Part shown: piece after piece, positions 21,001 through 32,797 of the stretch
Numbering within the stretch: the stretch's first letter is position 1
How the letters are laid out: each line of letters begins with the position of its first letter
Origin: Ottelia alismoides
Lineage: Eukaryota; Streptophyta; Magnoliopsida; Alismatales; Hydrocharitaceae
Direction of reading: 5' to 3'
Length of the DNA stretch: 64,000 nt
Assembly: GCA_037367405.1 (NCBI GenBank)
Contig: JAZKJV010000384.1
Location: 248,001 to 312,000, forward strand
The notes under the pieces: model-generated
Seen by the model: only the letters and a program-made list of their open reading frames with translations
What the model was told of the DNA's origin: nothing
Databases searched by the model: none
Program-made: the position numbers and the translations under genes

Positions 21001-23749
21001 CTAGGCCAGCTTCCCCTGCGTCGCCGCTGCCGCAGTCCCTGCGGCGGCTGCGTAGAGCGACCGGAGCTGCCGGTCGATGAGCTCACTGTTGTAGAGCGCC
21101 AGCTGCAGCTCCATATCATCGGCCCACCACTGCTGCAGCCCGTGCGCCTCGAGGAACCTCTTCGGCCCCTTCGACACGAACACCTTCCCCGACGCCGCGC
21201 CCGCCCCGGCCGCAGCCACCTCCTCCTTCCCGCCCTCCCCGGCGTTGGTGTACCGGCAGCATATGTAGTCGCTGTTGTTGACGTAGAGGTGCGGCGCCCA
21301 CTTCTTGGCAGCGTCCACTCTCACGGCCTTCGTCGCGGGTGCGGTGCGGGCGTCGTCGGGAGGCGGCTGGGTGGCGGTGCGGGTGGCGGCGGAGCAGATC
21401 TTGGTCCAGGCGAAGGAGGCCTTGTCGGCGAGGGAGCGGAGGGTCATGGCGAGGGAGACCGACGGGGGGTTGAAGAGGTGGCACTCGACGTAGACGCCCT
21501 GCTTCGCCATCGCCTTGCCCACTTGCAGCGCGAAGCCGGCGCCGAGGGAGTGGCCGCCGACGCACACGTTCCCGCCACCGTACCTGTCGACCGCCTGCTT
21601 GAGGGCGGCGAGCGCACCGTGGAACCTGACGGAGCCCTTCAGGCTCTCCCACGCCAAGAACCTCATGTCATCCTCGAGGTCCCGCCGGATCGTCGCGCTC
21701 TTCAGCAGCGTGCCGCGCAGCGCCAGCACCACGCGGGGGGCGCCGCTCGGCCGCATGAGCACAAAGTCCGACAGGGCCGCGGCGCGGTCCCACTCGAGGA
21801 TCGCGCCGTACACGGACCCGTCACGCTCGTCGATCAGCCGCTGGGTGAGCCTGTACTTGAACGGACGCCACCACTTCGCGGCGAGGCCGGTCTCCTCCGG
21901 CTTGCCCTCCTGCCGGTCGAGCTCGAGGAGATAGACGGCCTGGATGAAGCACGCGATCACCATCCGCTTGTAGTTGGGATCTCTCCTGTGGATGTTGGGA
22001 TCATATTATAGTTAGATTTTCTCTGTGTAAAATAAACCTCATGAAAATATGGATTTTGTAAGAATAGGGACGTATGAAATTTTTTAGGGATAAAATTGAT
22101 ATTGCAAAATAGTAGGGGCTAACTGTAATTACCGAATCTCATAAGGGCACACTTTTAAAAAATATTTTTTTAACGCACATGCCATTGATTAATGGTTGTG
22201 AAGTTGGAGTAATTGGACGTGCATTGTGTAATAAAAGCCTGTAAGTAAATGGGATCTTATATCTAATTTATTATGTTCAGGTGCCATGATGCAAAATACC
22301 GTAATTAAATGGGAATCGACCTTGCCGTATTTCTTACGGTATTTTTATATAAAATGTGCTTATAGGATGCAGGTCGGATATGGATATAGACATTACCATA
22401 TCATTATCTGTTTTTTAATACAAATACAGATACGAATATTGACGGATATTAAAATTATCTTACCATATTCTTAAAAAAGGGATACATATGTAACACGGAT
22501 ACTGATCGCACACGAGTAATGTTAGAAATACTATATAGAATTGACTTAAATATATAAGAATTGAATGGAAAACACATGATATTAATTTATTAAATATTTT
22601 TTATCATAAAAATTATATAAATATGGTAAAATGAGGTAGAGAATTACATTATATATGATTAAAAATAAATTTATGACTATATTTATATACGAAAACGGAT
22701 ATACGGAAACGGATACAGATATTTGCGAATATCAAAACGATATCCACATCCGTATTCATTTTAAAACGGATACGGATACAAATGTCAAAATCTGTATAAA
22801 ACTGATACTGTGATAGATTGGATACGCATATATCCGTATCCGTTTGCATACCTATTTAGACCTTGAATAGTAGCTGATACACTTGTACTAACCATATTTA
22901 TACATACACTCCCTACAAAATTAATGAATTGTTTTGATAATGATACAAAATAATTTAGGAATTTTACCGACATTTAAATATTTATTATCCTTTTATCTTT
23001 CTTTTTTTTCATATTTAAGCATCTCATTTTTATCATCCTTTACAAATTTTTTATATTTATTTGCAATTGATGGTCATTGGGAGGTTGGACTCTCAAATTT
23101 ACATTACAAGCTCATACTTATAGATATTTTCAGTGATACCCTAATAATTAAATAATCTTTACACAAATGCCCTCGGTGTTATGCTCCATAAAGATTTTTG
23201 TACAACTCCAAGTTTGCATATTTTTTAAGGTAAAGTGAGTAATCAGTGTATATAACCCATAGTTCTTATATTAAAACAAGACAGAACAGATTAAAATAAC
23301 ACAAAAAAACCTCAAAACAGAAAGCGATTTGAAGCTGAGATCAAACCATTTTTTCATAATTTCTCAGAAAACCGTTTCTAATTAGACAGATCACTTACCT
23401 GATATAATTGGTATAAATCTAATTCGACGTACACAATCCAATATGCAAGATCTGTTCTTATTTGCGATGCTTGAAAAACTTCGGTATATATTAAGATTAA
23501 TTACATCAAGTCTTTAAGCAAAACAAATCAGAATCAATTGGAACCACATAATCACAGAAAAAAATCGCATCACCACATTATTACTGACCATGAAGAACTG
23601 AAGAGATCCCTCCAGTTGGGGGAGGAGAGGTTCCGAGGGCCGGAGGCGTTGAAATCGTAAGGGTGGAGCTCCTGCGGTTTCTCTGCCTTGGCCGCGGGCG
23701 ATGCCGCGTCGCCCGCGGCGTCTGCGGCTCCCTGCGGTGGCGTCGCCAT
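21001..23749 (-). CDS. Class-3 lipase-like alpha/beta-hydrolase, two exons (381 aa)
   Basis: Exon 1 is 23589-23749 (ATG at 23747-23749) and exon 2 is 21001-21985. The join TG|gtcagt to ccacag|G rebuilds a Trp codon and gives FSSSWRDPNYKRMVIACFIQ, the expected junction of the plant family that includes Arabidopsis At4g10955. The N-terminal GPRNL...NWRDL block comes before the hydrolase domain. The nucleophile elbow is GGHSLGAGFAL with Ser at about residue 200. A YLLELDRQ block is at about 72-79 and HLYVNNSDYICCRY lies towards the C-terminus. No signal peptide or membrane segment is evident, so it is probably soluble. The role is ester hydrolysis on a lipid substrate that cannot be specified. 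The 1.6 kb intron carries a hAT-like insertion. Exon 2 is very GC-rich, which creates long antisense shadows. Confidence 0.92.
22360..22858. mobile_element. hAT-like non-autonomous element in the lipase intron
   Basis: The block opens TAGGATGCAGGTCGGATATG and closes CCGTATCCGTTTGCATACCTA, roughly inverted. GGATACGGATA and ACGGATATT words fill both ends, as in the 39979-40948 element, and the two share an AT-rich centre with TAAATATATAAGAATTG. No target duplication is clear. Confidence 0.6.
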
Positions 23750-23933
23750 GGCTGAGGAGGCTCTAGAGAGAGAGAGGAGAAGATCGGAGAGAGAGAGAAA
23801 GGGAGAAGGAATCCACACGAGAAGAAGGCTTTGGAGTGTAAACACCTGAGGGGAATTTGAAGTTGGCGTGGGAAGTACGCTCCAACGGTCATATTTGGTA
23901 AAGAAGACGAGGGATTCGGGAGTTGCGTGAAAG

Positions 23934-23941
23934 GTGGGCCC
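23934..23941 (+). promoter_or_regulatory. GTGGGCCC motif upstream of the lipase gene
   Basis: GTGGGCCC matches the core of plant TCP-factor sites and lies about 185 bp upstream of the lipase ATG. Function is inferred from position and motif only. Confidence 0.4.
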
Positions 23942-24147
23942 CGCTCTGGTTTGGTCATTAGGGGTTAATGACTAATGAGGAAGAGGTGCGTGTTAGTAAC
24001 GGTCGTGATTAGGAACGCAAATGGATTTGCTTTGTTTGTTCAGGTGTACGGATGAAAAAGGGCGAGGATTGAATTTGGAGATGAGAGGAGATGAGCTGTA
24101 ATGGGTTTATGTGTGGCACGTGTTTCATGGCCACCCGACGACGGAGG

Positions 24148-24590
24148 CGGATTGTGTGCTGTGGTGTTGTCCCTGTTGTGATGGCGTGGATCGAGCGGTT
24201 TCACATGATTTTGCACGGTATGGACCCACAAAAAGTGCAAAATCGGGTGAATCGCTCGATCGTGATCGAGCGATACACACGTTTACTGCAGAGACGGATT
24301 GTCTGTTGTGGTGTTGTCCCTGCTGTGATGGCGTGGATCGAGTTGTTCACACGATTTTGTATGGTACGTGCCTACAAAAAGTGCAAAATCGTGTGAATCG
24401 CTCGATCGTAATCGAGCGACGCACACGATTACTGCAGAGACGGATTGTCTGTTGTAGTGTTGTCCCTGCTGTGATGGCGTGGATCGAGCGGTTCACACGA
24501 TTTTGCACGGTACGAGGTCATAAAAAGTGCAAAATCGTGCGAATCGCTCGATCGTGATCGAGTGACGCACACGGCTACTGCAGAATTTAT
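24148..24590. repeat. Three tandem copies of a 147-bp unit
   Basis: The units start near 24148, 24295 and 24441 with CGGATTGT. Each has a perfect 13-bp inverted pair (CACGATTTTGCAC and GTGCAAAATCGTG, best kept in the third unit) and a 10-bp palindromic pair TCGCTCGATC / GATCGAGCGA with a two-base centre. Both strands are open over long stretches because of the repeat, but no protein family fits. Confidence 0.9.
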
Positions 24591-24609
24591 TGCATTTCGG
24601 CTTGCAGCA

Positions 24610-24930
24610 GACAATCCTCTCTATGGGTGTGGGTCGAGGTGGAGGAGGCAATGCGGGCCGAGGTGGAGGACACGACGCAGGCCGGGAGACACCGTTCGGG
24701 AGGGTGTAGGCCAAGGAAAAGGAGGAGGCGACGTGGGAGAGAGTGCGACGCAGGTCGAGGAGGCGATGCTGACTCTGCAGCACGGGCAGAGGAGGCGACG
24801 TGAGAGAGGGTGTGGGCAGAGGAGGAGGAGGCAATGCGGGCGAGGGTGCGGGCTGAGGAGGCGGTGCGGAGGAGGATGTGGCATCGGAGGATGATGCGAC
24901 ATGGGCCAAGGAGGTGACATCGGACGTCGA
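24610..24930. repeat. Degenerate GAGG-rich minisatellite
   Basis: GAGGAGGCAATGCGGGC and GAGGAGGCGA-like words recur irregularly. Overlapping frames on both strands (for example 24562-24894 plus and 24493-24909 minus) are compositional and match nothing recognisable. Confidence 0.55.
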
Positions 24931-25440
24931 GTGCGCACAGGCTTGGGCTACTCAGGAGGAGGGATTGACCCACGTCCCGGCCATCGAATGGCCATCGGAC
25001 TTGGCACGTATCAAACCCATTACAACAGAGTTTGCTACAATGGGTCTACAACAGATTATCCATTTCCATGAGCATTATACTAGGTCGGCCAACAGAGACA
25101 CAGTTCAACGACTCGCTAGGGGAATTAAAAAAAGGAAATGTTGCGTGAATTGAATGGTCAAGGACCAACTGATGATCATATTGTTACCTTTAAATAGCTT
25201 GGGACTCAAATCGTTACTTTTGTAAGTTTAAGGATTGTATTGATGTTGGTGGAAAGTTTGGGCACCGCCAGTAAATTACTCTTTTTCTTATTCCTGGTAT
25301 AGTTATTCCTCTTGATCATAATTGTAGAATAGTTGTTTATCTTACAACAATAACTACTGTTTATCCCTTGTTTCTTCTGACCATTTTACAATAAACAAAA
25401 AAAAAAACAAGAAATAATAATATCATTTCATGTTGATCTC

Positions 25441-25585
25441 TGTTGGGAAAAATGAACGAGTTGTTTATTCCATAAGCCCTAGGCTCTCTTATATAGGAGA
25501 GTAGCCTATGGTAAATTACATAAACCATACAGCTGAAAATAAAAATAACAGAGAGACACAAAGAAAACTAATATATATGTTAACA
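25441..25585 (-). repeat. 3' LTR of the copia element
   Basis: It opens TGTTGGGAAAAATGAACG and closes ATATATGTTAACA (TG...CA). It matches 32652-32797 with five substitutions and one missing base. Confidence 0.95.
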
Positions 25586-25597
25586 CTCCCCCTCAAG
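25586..25597 (-). promoter_or_regulatory. Polypurine tract
   Basis: On the minus strand CTTGAGGGGGAG directly precedes the 3' LTR, the expected plus-strand DNA primer position. Confidence 0.85.
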
Positions 25598-25621
25598 ATG
25601 GAGCATAGATATCAATCATGC

Positions 25622-28600
25622 TCAGCTTGGACGCACACCTCTGTAATGGGCCTCGTAGTAATGCCTTGGTGAATATATCGACAGTTTGATTTTCTGAAGT
25701 AAATGAGATGTAGCAATGAACCCCTTCTGAATCATGTCACGTATGAAGTGACAGTCAACCTCAATATGCTTGGTCCCCTCATGGAAAGCTGGATTGTTTG
25801 CAATGAACAAAGTTGCCTGATTGTCACATTCTAAGTTCATAGGAAGTGGTACATCTATACATAGATCTGTAAGCACAGCCTTTACCCACATCATCTCTGT
25901 GCTAGCCTGGGCCATAGCCCTATATTCAGATTCAGCAGTAGATCTGGCTACCATCGTCTATTTCTTGCTCCTCCATGAGATTAGAGAATCTCCAACGTAG
26001 ACTGCAAACCTCGAGGTGGACTTCCTGTCCTTGGGACAACCTGCATAGTCTGCATCCGCACATGCTGAGATAGAAATCCCTTTGCCCTTCTTGAATAGCA
26101 AACCTGCACCTGGAGATGATTTGAGGTATCTAAGTATCATATGTATGGCATCCATATGAACCTGACGTGGTTGCTCCATGAACTGGCTCACACGACTCAC
26201 TGCAAAGGCTATATCGGGCCTAGTGATCGTGACATACAACAGTTTGCCTACCAGTTCTCTGTATCTTCTCCTGTCCACCTCCTCTGTGTCATCATCATAT
26301 AGCTTCATGCTGGGGTCCATTGGTGTCGTAGCAGGCCGACACCCAAGCATACTTGTTTCACTCAACGGGTCTGTAACATATTTTCTCTGTGACATTACTA
26401 ACCCATACGAATTTCTAGCAAATTCCAGCCACAGAAAATATCTAAGGACTCCAAGATCCTTAGTGACAAATTCGCTCCCCAGCTTCTCCTTCGCCTGCTT
26501 TATGCCTTGCTCATCATCTCCTGTAATCAAGATGTCATCTACGTAAACCATAATTGCAATAATACCTCTTGAAGTCTTCTGTACAAACAAGAAATGATCA
26601 GCATTAGAGCGTTTGTATCCCTGTTTTTCAAAGAGGTCTGAGAGCTTCTGAAACCATGCTCTGGGGCTCTGCTTAAGGCCATAGATAGCCTTATGAAGTC
26701 TGCACACCTTGGAACACTCCCCCTCAACAACAAAACCAGGTGGATGTTGCATATAGACTTCCTCCTGTAGGTCTCCATATAAGAACGCGTTCTTCACATC
26801 CAACTGATATAGCGGCCACTCTCGAGTGACCGCGACTGACAGCAAGATCCGTAGAGTAGAATGACGGGGTACTGGCGAGAATGTATCAAGGTAATCCACC
26901 CCGTATGTACGTGTAAAGCCACGTGAAACAAGGCGGGCCTTGTATCTGTCAATACTGCCATCTGCAGTTTGCTTCACCGTAAATACCCACTTGCAGCTCA
27001 CCGGGGTCACATTTGCAGGTATAGGAACTAGACTCCAAGTTTCCCTAGATTGAAGTGTTGCCATTTCTTCCTCCATTGCTAGATGCCATCTACTATCCTG
27101 CAGAGCATCTTGATAATTCCATGGAATATCCACAGCTGACAAGGCAAGCACAAAGTTCCTGAAATCCCCAGATAATCTCTCGAATGACACAGAAGCTGAT
27201 AAAGGATATGAAGCGCAGCTCCTCTTCGATTTGCGTTATAGCAATAGGAACATCTAAATCAGTTGTGTCCTCATCTGGTCCCTGCAACATATCCTGCTCA
27301 GAAATATCATTAGATCCATCAAGAGACGTATCTTCAGTACATACCATAGGTGGGCTAGGAGATGAGTCATGACCATGAGCTGGAGGAGGCCTGCAGGTAT
27401 AATAGAATGGTAGTGGTGAAACAGGGATAGTACGTGGAGCTGATGGTGGTGGTGGTGGTGGTGATGGTACTGGAGGTGGTTGTGTCATATATATGGCATC
27501 GTTAGTCAGTGGAGGTAGTTGCTGATCACCTGAGGAGGAAAAACACATTACGGATTCAAAAAATGTAACATCTGCACTGACCATATACCGCCTACGCAAA
27601 GGATCAAAGCACTTGTACCCCTTTTGAGTTCTGCAGTACCCAACAAACACACACTTGACAGCCTTAGGAGAGAGCTTGTCAATACCAAGAGACAACTGGT
27701 GGACAAAGGCAACTGAACCAAACACACGAGGAGTAAGGGAAAACAGATCCTTACTAGGGTAGATAAGGGAAAAAGGAATCTGTTCATCTAAGGCAGAAGA
27801 CGACATACGGTTAATTAGGTAACATGCTGTGCGAACCGCGTCACCCCAGTAAGAATAAGGAACATGACTCCGTATAAGAAGTGATCTTGTGACATGTAGT
27901 AGGTGACGATGTTTCCTTTCAACGATCCCATTTTGTTGAGAGGTACAAGCAAGGGATGTTTGATGGAGAATCCCTTTTGATGAGTAGTAGTTGGCTAGGA
28001 CATGAGTGCACAGTTCTAGGGCATTATCACTTCTTACAAATTTTACAGATGTGAAGAAAACATTTTGAATTTCATTCAGAAAATGGATAATAATATTTCC
28101 TGCTTCAGATTTATTTTTCATCAAAAATACCCATGACACACGAGAGAAGTCATCCACAATAACTATATAAAATTTGTGTCCTTGATGATCAGGTACACGA
28201 CTCGGACCCCAGATATCAATATGAAGTAACTCAAACATAGAGGTACTACTCCGACCTGGACGACTGGGAAAGGTAGACCGGTGATGCTTTCCCAACTGAC
28301 AAGCCTCGCATTGGATAGATGTGTGAGGAAGACCCTAGGGTAACACACGACGCAACTTCTGAAGCGGTAGATGCCCAAAGCGCAGATGCCACAGCAAAGG
28401 AGATACTGGTCCAGTGGAAAGGGGTGAGGTTCCAGCAAATGGAGTCTGATTTAGGCGATAGAGGCCTCCTTGCTCATAGCCACGACCAATCACGTTGCCC
28501 GTACGGATGTCCTGAAAAATAAGAGAAGATGGATCAAAAATTGCCCGACATTGTAAATCCTTCGTAATCTGACTGATTGATAACAAATTCATTGAAAAAT

Positions 28601-28895
28601 CAGGTGCATGTAACACATTCTTGAGCTGCATAGAAGATGTCAGTCTAATCTCCCCCTGACCAGTGATGGGAGAATGTGTACCATTGGCAATGACCACTGT
28701 TCGGCCTGGAGGAATCTGAGAATATCCTATAATGTGTACCATTGGAAATGACCATTGTTCGTCCTGGAGGAATCTGAGAATATCCTGTAAGTAAACTCTG
28801 ATCGCCACATGGATGATGTGTAGCGCTCGAGTCCATAATCCAAGGTAATGTATCTGATCTATTACTGGTAAATGCAAGTATGCTACCTGAAGCAC
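25622..28895 (-). pseudogene. Copia pol remnant: protease end, integrase, RT, RNase H
   Basis: The segments follow each other in order. 28335-28895 holds the protease tail and the integrase zinc-binding HLRFGH. 27093-28295 completes the zinc-binding CEACQLGKHH and has the integrase core (LLHIDIWG, FVRSDNALEL, QNGIVERKHRHLL). 25958-27190 is the reverse transcriptase with YVDDIL intact, and 25622-25954 is RNase H with VARSTAESEYRAM. Breaks: an in-frame TAG after RRVLP near 28335, a frameshift between integrase and RT near 27190-27230, and an in-frame TAG between SWRSKK and TMVARS near 25955. The active-site residues themselves look kept. Confidence 0.92.
28675..28795. repeat. 58-bp tandem duplication inside the copia protease region
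   Basis: The sequence around TGTACCATTGG...CTGAGAATATCCT occurs twice with a 58-bp period and a few differences. As 58 is not a multiple of three, it shifts the reading frame of the polyprotein. Confidence 0.85.
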
Positions 28896-29570
28896 TGGTA
28901 GACGCAGAGGCAGATGCAGCAGCGTCAGATTGACTCTCAGTAATAGGAGCTGGGCCAGATGGGGGAATAATGCCCCTTAGACGGGCAACTAAATCATCGA
29001 ACCGCTGATCCAAAGTGGCAACAGATGGCGGCTCTATCTGCTCAGCAACTCGTGCAGATGTAGGAAACCCATGCTTCGAGTAGCATGTGTCTTCATTGTG
29101 TCTGACGCGATGACAGTAGGTACATGTTGGTCGAGTGCGGCCTCCTCTGCCACGAGGTCCACGTCCACAGGTCTGATGATGAAATCCGCGACCCCTGTTG
29201 GCGGCCATGGCTAAAGCATTCTGATTCGTGACCGTGAAAGGAACGGTGATGCGGCTTAGTCTATGGAAGGCTTCCTCCATGGGAGGAATAGTAGAATCGG
29301 CCAAGATCTGGGATCGTGCCGCCTCATACTCTGGATCAAGTGCAGTAAGGAACACGCCCACCATAGTCGCATTCCGATACGTCTTCTGCTGTTCTGGCGT
29401 GGCTGTTAGAGGCATGAAACTGTAGAGCTTCTCGAACATCCCTCTCAGGGATGTGTAGAGTGAATGTAGAGGGCGACCATTCTGCTTTATAGTGAATATA
29501 TCATGCTGGAGTGGCAGAATCTTTGTCTCATTCTTCGCCTGAGAGTATGTGGCCGCCAGAATGTCCCACA

Positions 29571-31827
29571 TAGGGGTGCTAATCGAATCGAATACATTCG
29601 AATCCAACTAGATTCAGATTCAATTCATTATAAAATTTTCGAATCCGAATCGAATATTAAACGAATTTCTAATCTAGATTCAAATTCAATTCACTTGGAG
29701 TTTCGAATATTCAAATTTGATTCATTTTATATCGAATTAGAATTTTATTTAATAATGTCGCTAATAATAAAAATTTTATATTAATAATATTCTGAGTTTC
29801 AAAGAATTGAATAGACTTTGTGATACTAATTTGTGAAAAAAATAATTAAGGTAAGTAAAAATACTTTTAACATAAATGGTGAAATTCAATAAATGATATA
29901 AATTACATTAAAGTACCTAACTTTTGTCCTTCGTATATATCTCTTGCAATCCTCATTTACTTTTTTTGTACCTATGGTGAATTGAATATATAAAGAAAAA
30001 TAATTATTGACATGTTGATAAACCATTGATCTTTTCTTTTTGTACCTATGATGGAAATTCAATCAATGCATCTCCACCTTTTAATAAACACGCCACCAGT
30101 TTTCTCATTCTCTTTGGTAACTATTCACAAATCATTGATCTTTTCTTTCTATCAATCTTGTTAATTATTTCAGAATTCAATTTTTCTATTTCTTCACCTT
30201 CTTCTTCCACTATTTCATTAATATCATCATCATGCCCAATAACCCTCTCATGGATACTATCTCGAGAAGATGGTATATTTGAATTAGACTTCTAAAAATA
30301 AAATGAAAACACATACTCAACCATATTTTAAATTCCATACCAATATAGAAATACAAATTATAGATTAATAGATATACATGTCCAAAACAATAACCAGAAG
30401 ATTGTGTTCCACGTTTCTCTGAGAATCTTTCATATATTGCCCCTCATTGTGACCTATCTTCATGATATCTAAGAAAAAAGAATCAGTAAATTCCATCAAA
30501 ATCATAAAAGGTCGACGTGAACTGACTTATGGAGTTGAATCCCGCATCTGAGGTGTATAAAAACCAGCAGATCTGACTAAGAACTCAGTTGGTATGGCTC
30601 TAATCTTCGATTTTCTATTATGTAACATTTTTTTCTACATCAATCATGAATAGTTCATGCTTACCTCATTTCAATGCATTCTTATAGGGGCATAGTTGGG
30701 CTTATTAAAGATTATGATGATATTTCCTTTTTGATAACTTAGTCTCCTTGTAATCTTGATGAGAAATGGAATTTAGTTGCATCTATGATCTTTTGCACAT
30801 TTAGTCATTTAGGAAAAGCTCAAAATCCAGGAAATTTGTTCATACCTTAATTGTCTCTAAGATATTATTTGTATTCAAATGTTTGGTTGTCCTTGTCATA
30901 AGATCTGGATATTATGACAGATGGCAGGATTAAGAGTGCGATTAAGGAAAATATTATTAGAAATTTGAAACATATGTCATCGAGATGGTTTTTAAAAATG
31001 TAGTATGCATTTGTCTGTAGATGATGTATTTTAAAATAACATAAATTATTTGGATAGAACCTAAATCTTAAGTTTTTAGGGTAAAAGGGTGTGTGTGATA
31101 ATACTAGTAGTTTCGGGGGTGATGGAGAGATGATGGCGACATTGGTGAGTCTAGAATTGGTGTCGTTGTCGACGACGAGGAAGAGTGGGAGCTGGTGGTG
31201 AGGCTGGCGATTGGGAGGGTGGCGTTGTCAGTGGTGGGAGCGAGCAGGAGCGGGAGACTAGAGCCGACGACATTGGAGAGAGTGAGAAGAAGTGGGAGGC
31301 CAGAGCTGATGACGTTGGAGAGAGCAAGCGGTAGAAGGAGACTAGAGCTAGCAACGTTGAAGAGAGCAAGCATGAGCGGTAGGTTGGAGTTGGCGGCGTT
31401 GGAGAGAAGAAGCAAATGTTAGGGTTTTTTTCTCATGAGTGACGAGGGGAGAGAGAGAATTTGAGGGAGTAAAGAAGGGGTATGGTTATGTAATAGGCAT
31501 CCCAAAATTGGGATGTTTAGAATAAGATGATGAAAAATTTTATTTATTATATTACGTTGTGTATCATTTGTGGGGATTTTACAAAATATATACTACATAT
31601 ATTTACATATATATAATGCTTCATGCATATTATATATGTTTATGTATCGAATCGAATCGAATTGTTATCAAACGAATCCAAGTGAATTCAGATTCGATTC
31701 ATTTGGGAATCGAATCCACAAGTTAAATTCAAATTCAGTTCATTTGATTTCGAATCAAATTTTTTTCGAATTTTTATCGAACGAATCCTAATCGAATTCG
31801 AATGATTCAATTCAATTAGCAGCCCTA
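29571..31827. mobile_element. 2.26 kb inverted-repeat insertion inside copia gag
   Basis: The ends TAGGGGTGCTAATCGAATCG and the inverted form TAGGGCTGCTAATTGAATTG define it. Subterminal blocks are packed with CGAATCGAAT and GAATCGAATT words in both orientations. No flanking direct repeat is obvious. On the minus strand near 30125-30295 an acidic frame (IHERVIGHDDDINEIVEEEG) could be the tail of a lost transposase. At 31190-31410 a 40-45 bp degenerate tandem repeat (GAGAGAGCAAGCGG-like) is present. A hAT-type origin is plausible from the end sequence only. Confidence 0.65.
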
Positions 31828-32269
31828 CTGTCTTTGGCTGTGGGATGATGTAGAATGTCATTGACAATCTCGATCGCCATTGTTCCAGATAGCCAAACTT
31901 TGGCGTATGCGTCATCGGCCTCTCAAGAAGCATTGGCTCCAGTCTTCTCAGCAGGCTCTGGTTCGGTAAGAATATGCTTCTTACCCGTTGACTCCATCAT
32001 GCTCATGAACCGCATCGCCCACAGTTCATAGTTTGTACCTTCCATCTTTACAATAGGTGTTGGACCACGAAAGGCGCCAATGGATGGGATATCCGCCTTG
32101 CTTTCTGACACACTGGAAACTGAAATCTGGAGCGATTGACTGAAGATATGATTTTTCTACAATGACATAGACGGGTTTAGTTGCATGTGTAGACCTCAAG
32201 CAACTAAACCCATGTAGTTGACGGTGTGCGCTTTAGGGCTTAGCACACGCTTAGGGCTACACGACGCCC

Positions 32270-32600
32270 TCTGAACCACACGGGGACGCAAGGCAAGCGC
32301 TCAGTCGCGCAACGTGAGGATGAGCGCGCAGTCGCGCGTGAAGGTGCGCGCTAGGCGCAGGCTCGGAGATGCGCACAGGCAGGCGCTCGCGCACAGGCAG
32401 GCGCTCGGTCGCGCACAGGCAGGAAACGCTAGGCGTAGGCACTTGCGCGAAGAAGCGCTAGGCCCAGTCGCGCAGGAAGCGGGGGCGTTGCGCAAGGATG
32501 CCCACAGGCGCTGGCGGGTGCGCAGTGGAGGCGCAGAGGCGCCAGAGGAGGCGCAGGCGGAGGCGCCGCCGATGAGGAAGGGTCACGCGGGTGGGGTAGG
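32270..32600. repeat. GC-rich minisatellite in the copia leader
   Basis: CGCGCACAGGCAGGCGCTCG-type words recur in the untranslated leader between primer site and gag. The frames here on both strands are compositional. Confidence 0.65.
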
Positions 32601-32639
32601 GTAGGGATAGGGTTTCGAGAACTCCGATCTAGAACCGTC

Positions 32640-32651
32640 GCTTTGATACCA
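32640..32651 (-). promoter_or_regulatory. Primer binding site of the copia element
   Basis: On the minus strand TGGTATCAAAGC directly follows the 5' LTR. It resembles the complement of the initiator tRNA-Met 3' end (usual plant site TGGTATCAGAGC). Confidence 0.85.
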
Positions 32652-32797
32652 TGTTGGGAAAAATGAATGAGTTGTTTATTTCATAAGCCCTAGGCTCTCT
32701 TATATAGGAGAGTAGCCTATGGATAAATTACATAAAACATACAACTGAAAATAAAAATGACAGAGAGACACAAAGAAAACTAATATATATGTTAACA
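32652..32797 (-). repeat. 5' LTR of the copia element
   Basis: Same TGTTGGG...TTAACA ends as 25441-25585. It is followed by the target duplication ATCTC. Confidence 0.95.

Larger units (their letters stand above)
28645..32168 (-). pseudogene. Copia gag and protease start, split by an insertion
   Basis: The likely ATG at 32166-32168 is followed within three codons by TAG. The N-terminal part (VKMEGTNYELWAMRFMSMM at about 32050) has a second stop near 31929. Gag resumes after the 2.26 kb insertion at WDILAATYSQAKNETK (about 29560) and runs to the zinc knuckle CTYCHRVRHNEDTC near 29080-29120. The protease motif reads WIMDSSATHH, so the usual DSG is DSS. A 58-bp tandem duplication then throws the frame. 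Confidence 0.9.
25441..32797 (-). mobile_element. Ty1/copia retrotransposon, defective, 7.36 kb
   Basis: A complete but broken copia element transcribed on the minus strand. It is bounded by LTRs of 145 and 146 bp and by a perfect 5-bp target duplication ATCTC (25436-25440 and 32798-32802). The order on the minus strand is LTR, primer site, gag, protease, integrase, reverse transcriptase, RNase H, polypurine tract, LTR, which is the copia order. The two LTRs differ by five substitutions and one indel. A 2.26 kb inverted-repeat element interrupts gag, and at least five coding lesions are visible, so it cannot be autonomous. Confidence 0.95.

Noticed and set aside
20980..22011. 343-aa plus-strand open frame
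   Set aside because: It is the antisense of the GC-rich lipase exon 2. The text is Arg/Pro/Gly-rich with no family, while the minus strand carries the clear lipase.
24091..24909. Several 100-148 aa frames on both strands
   Set aside because: Created by the 147-bp tandem repeat and the GAGG minisatellite.
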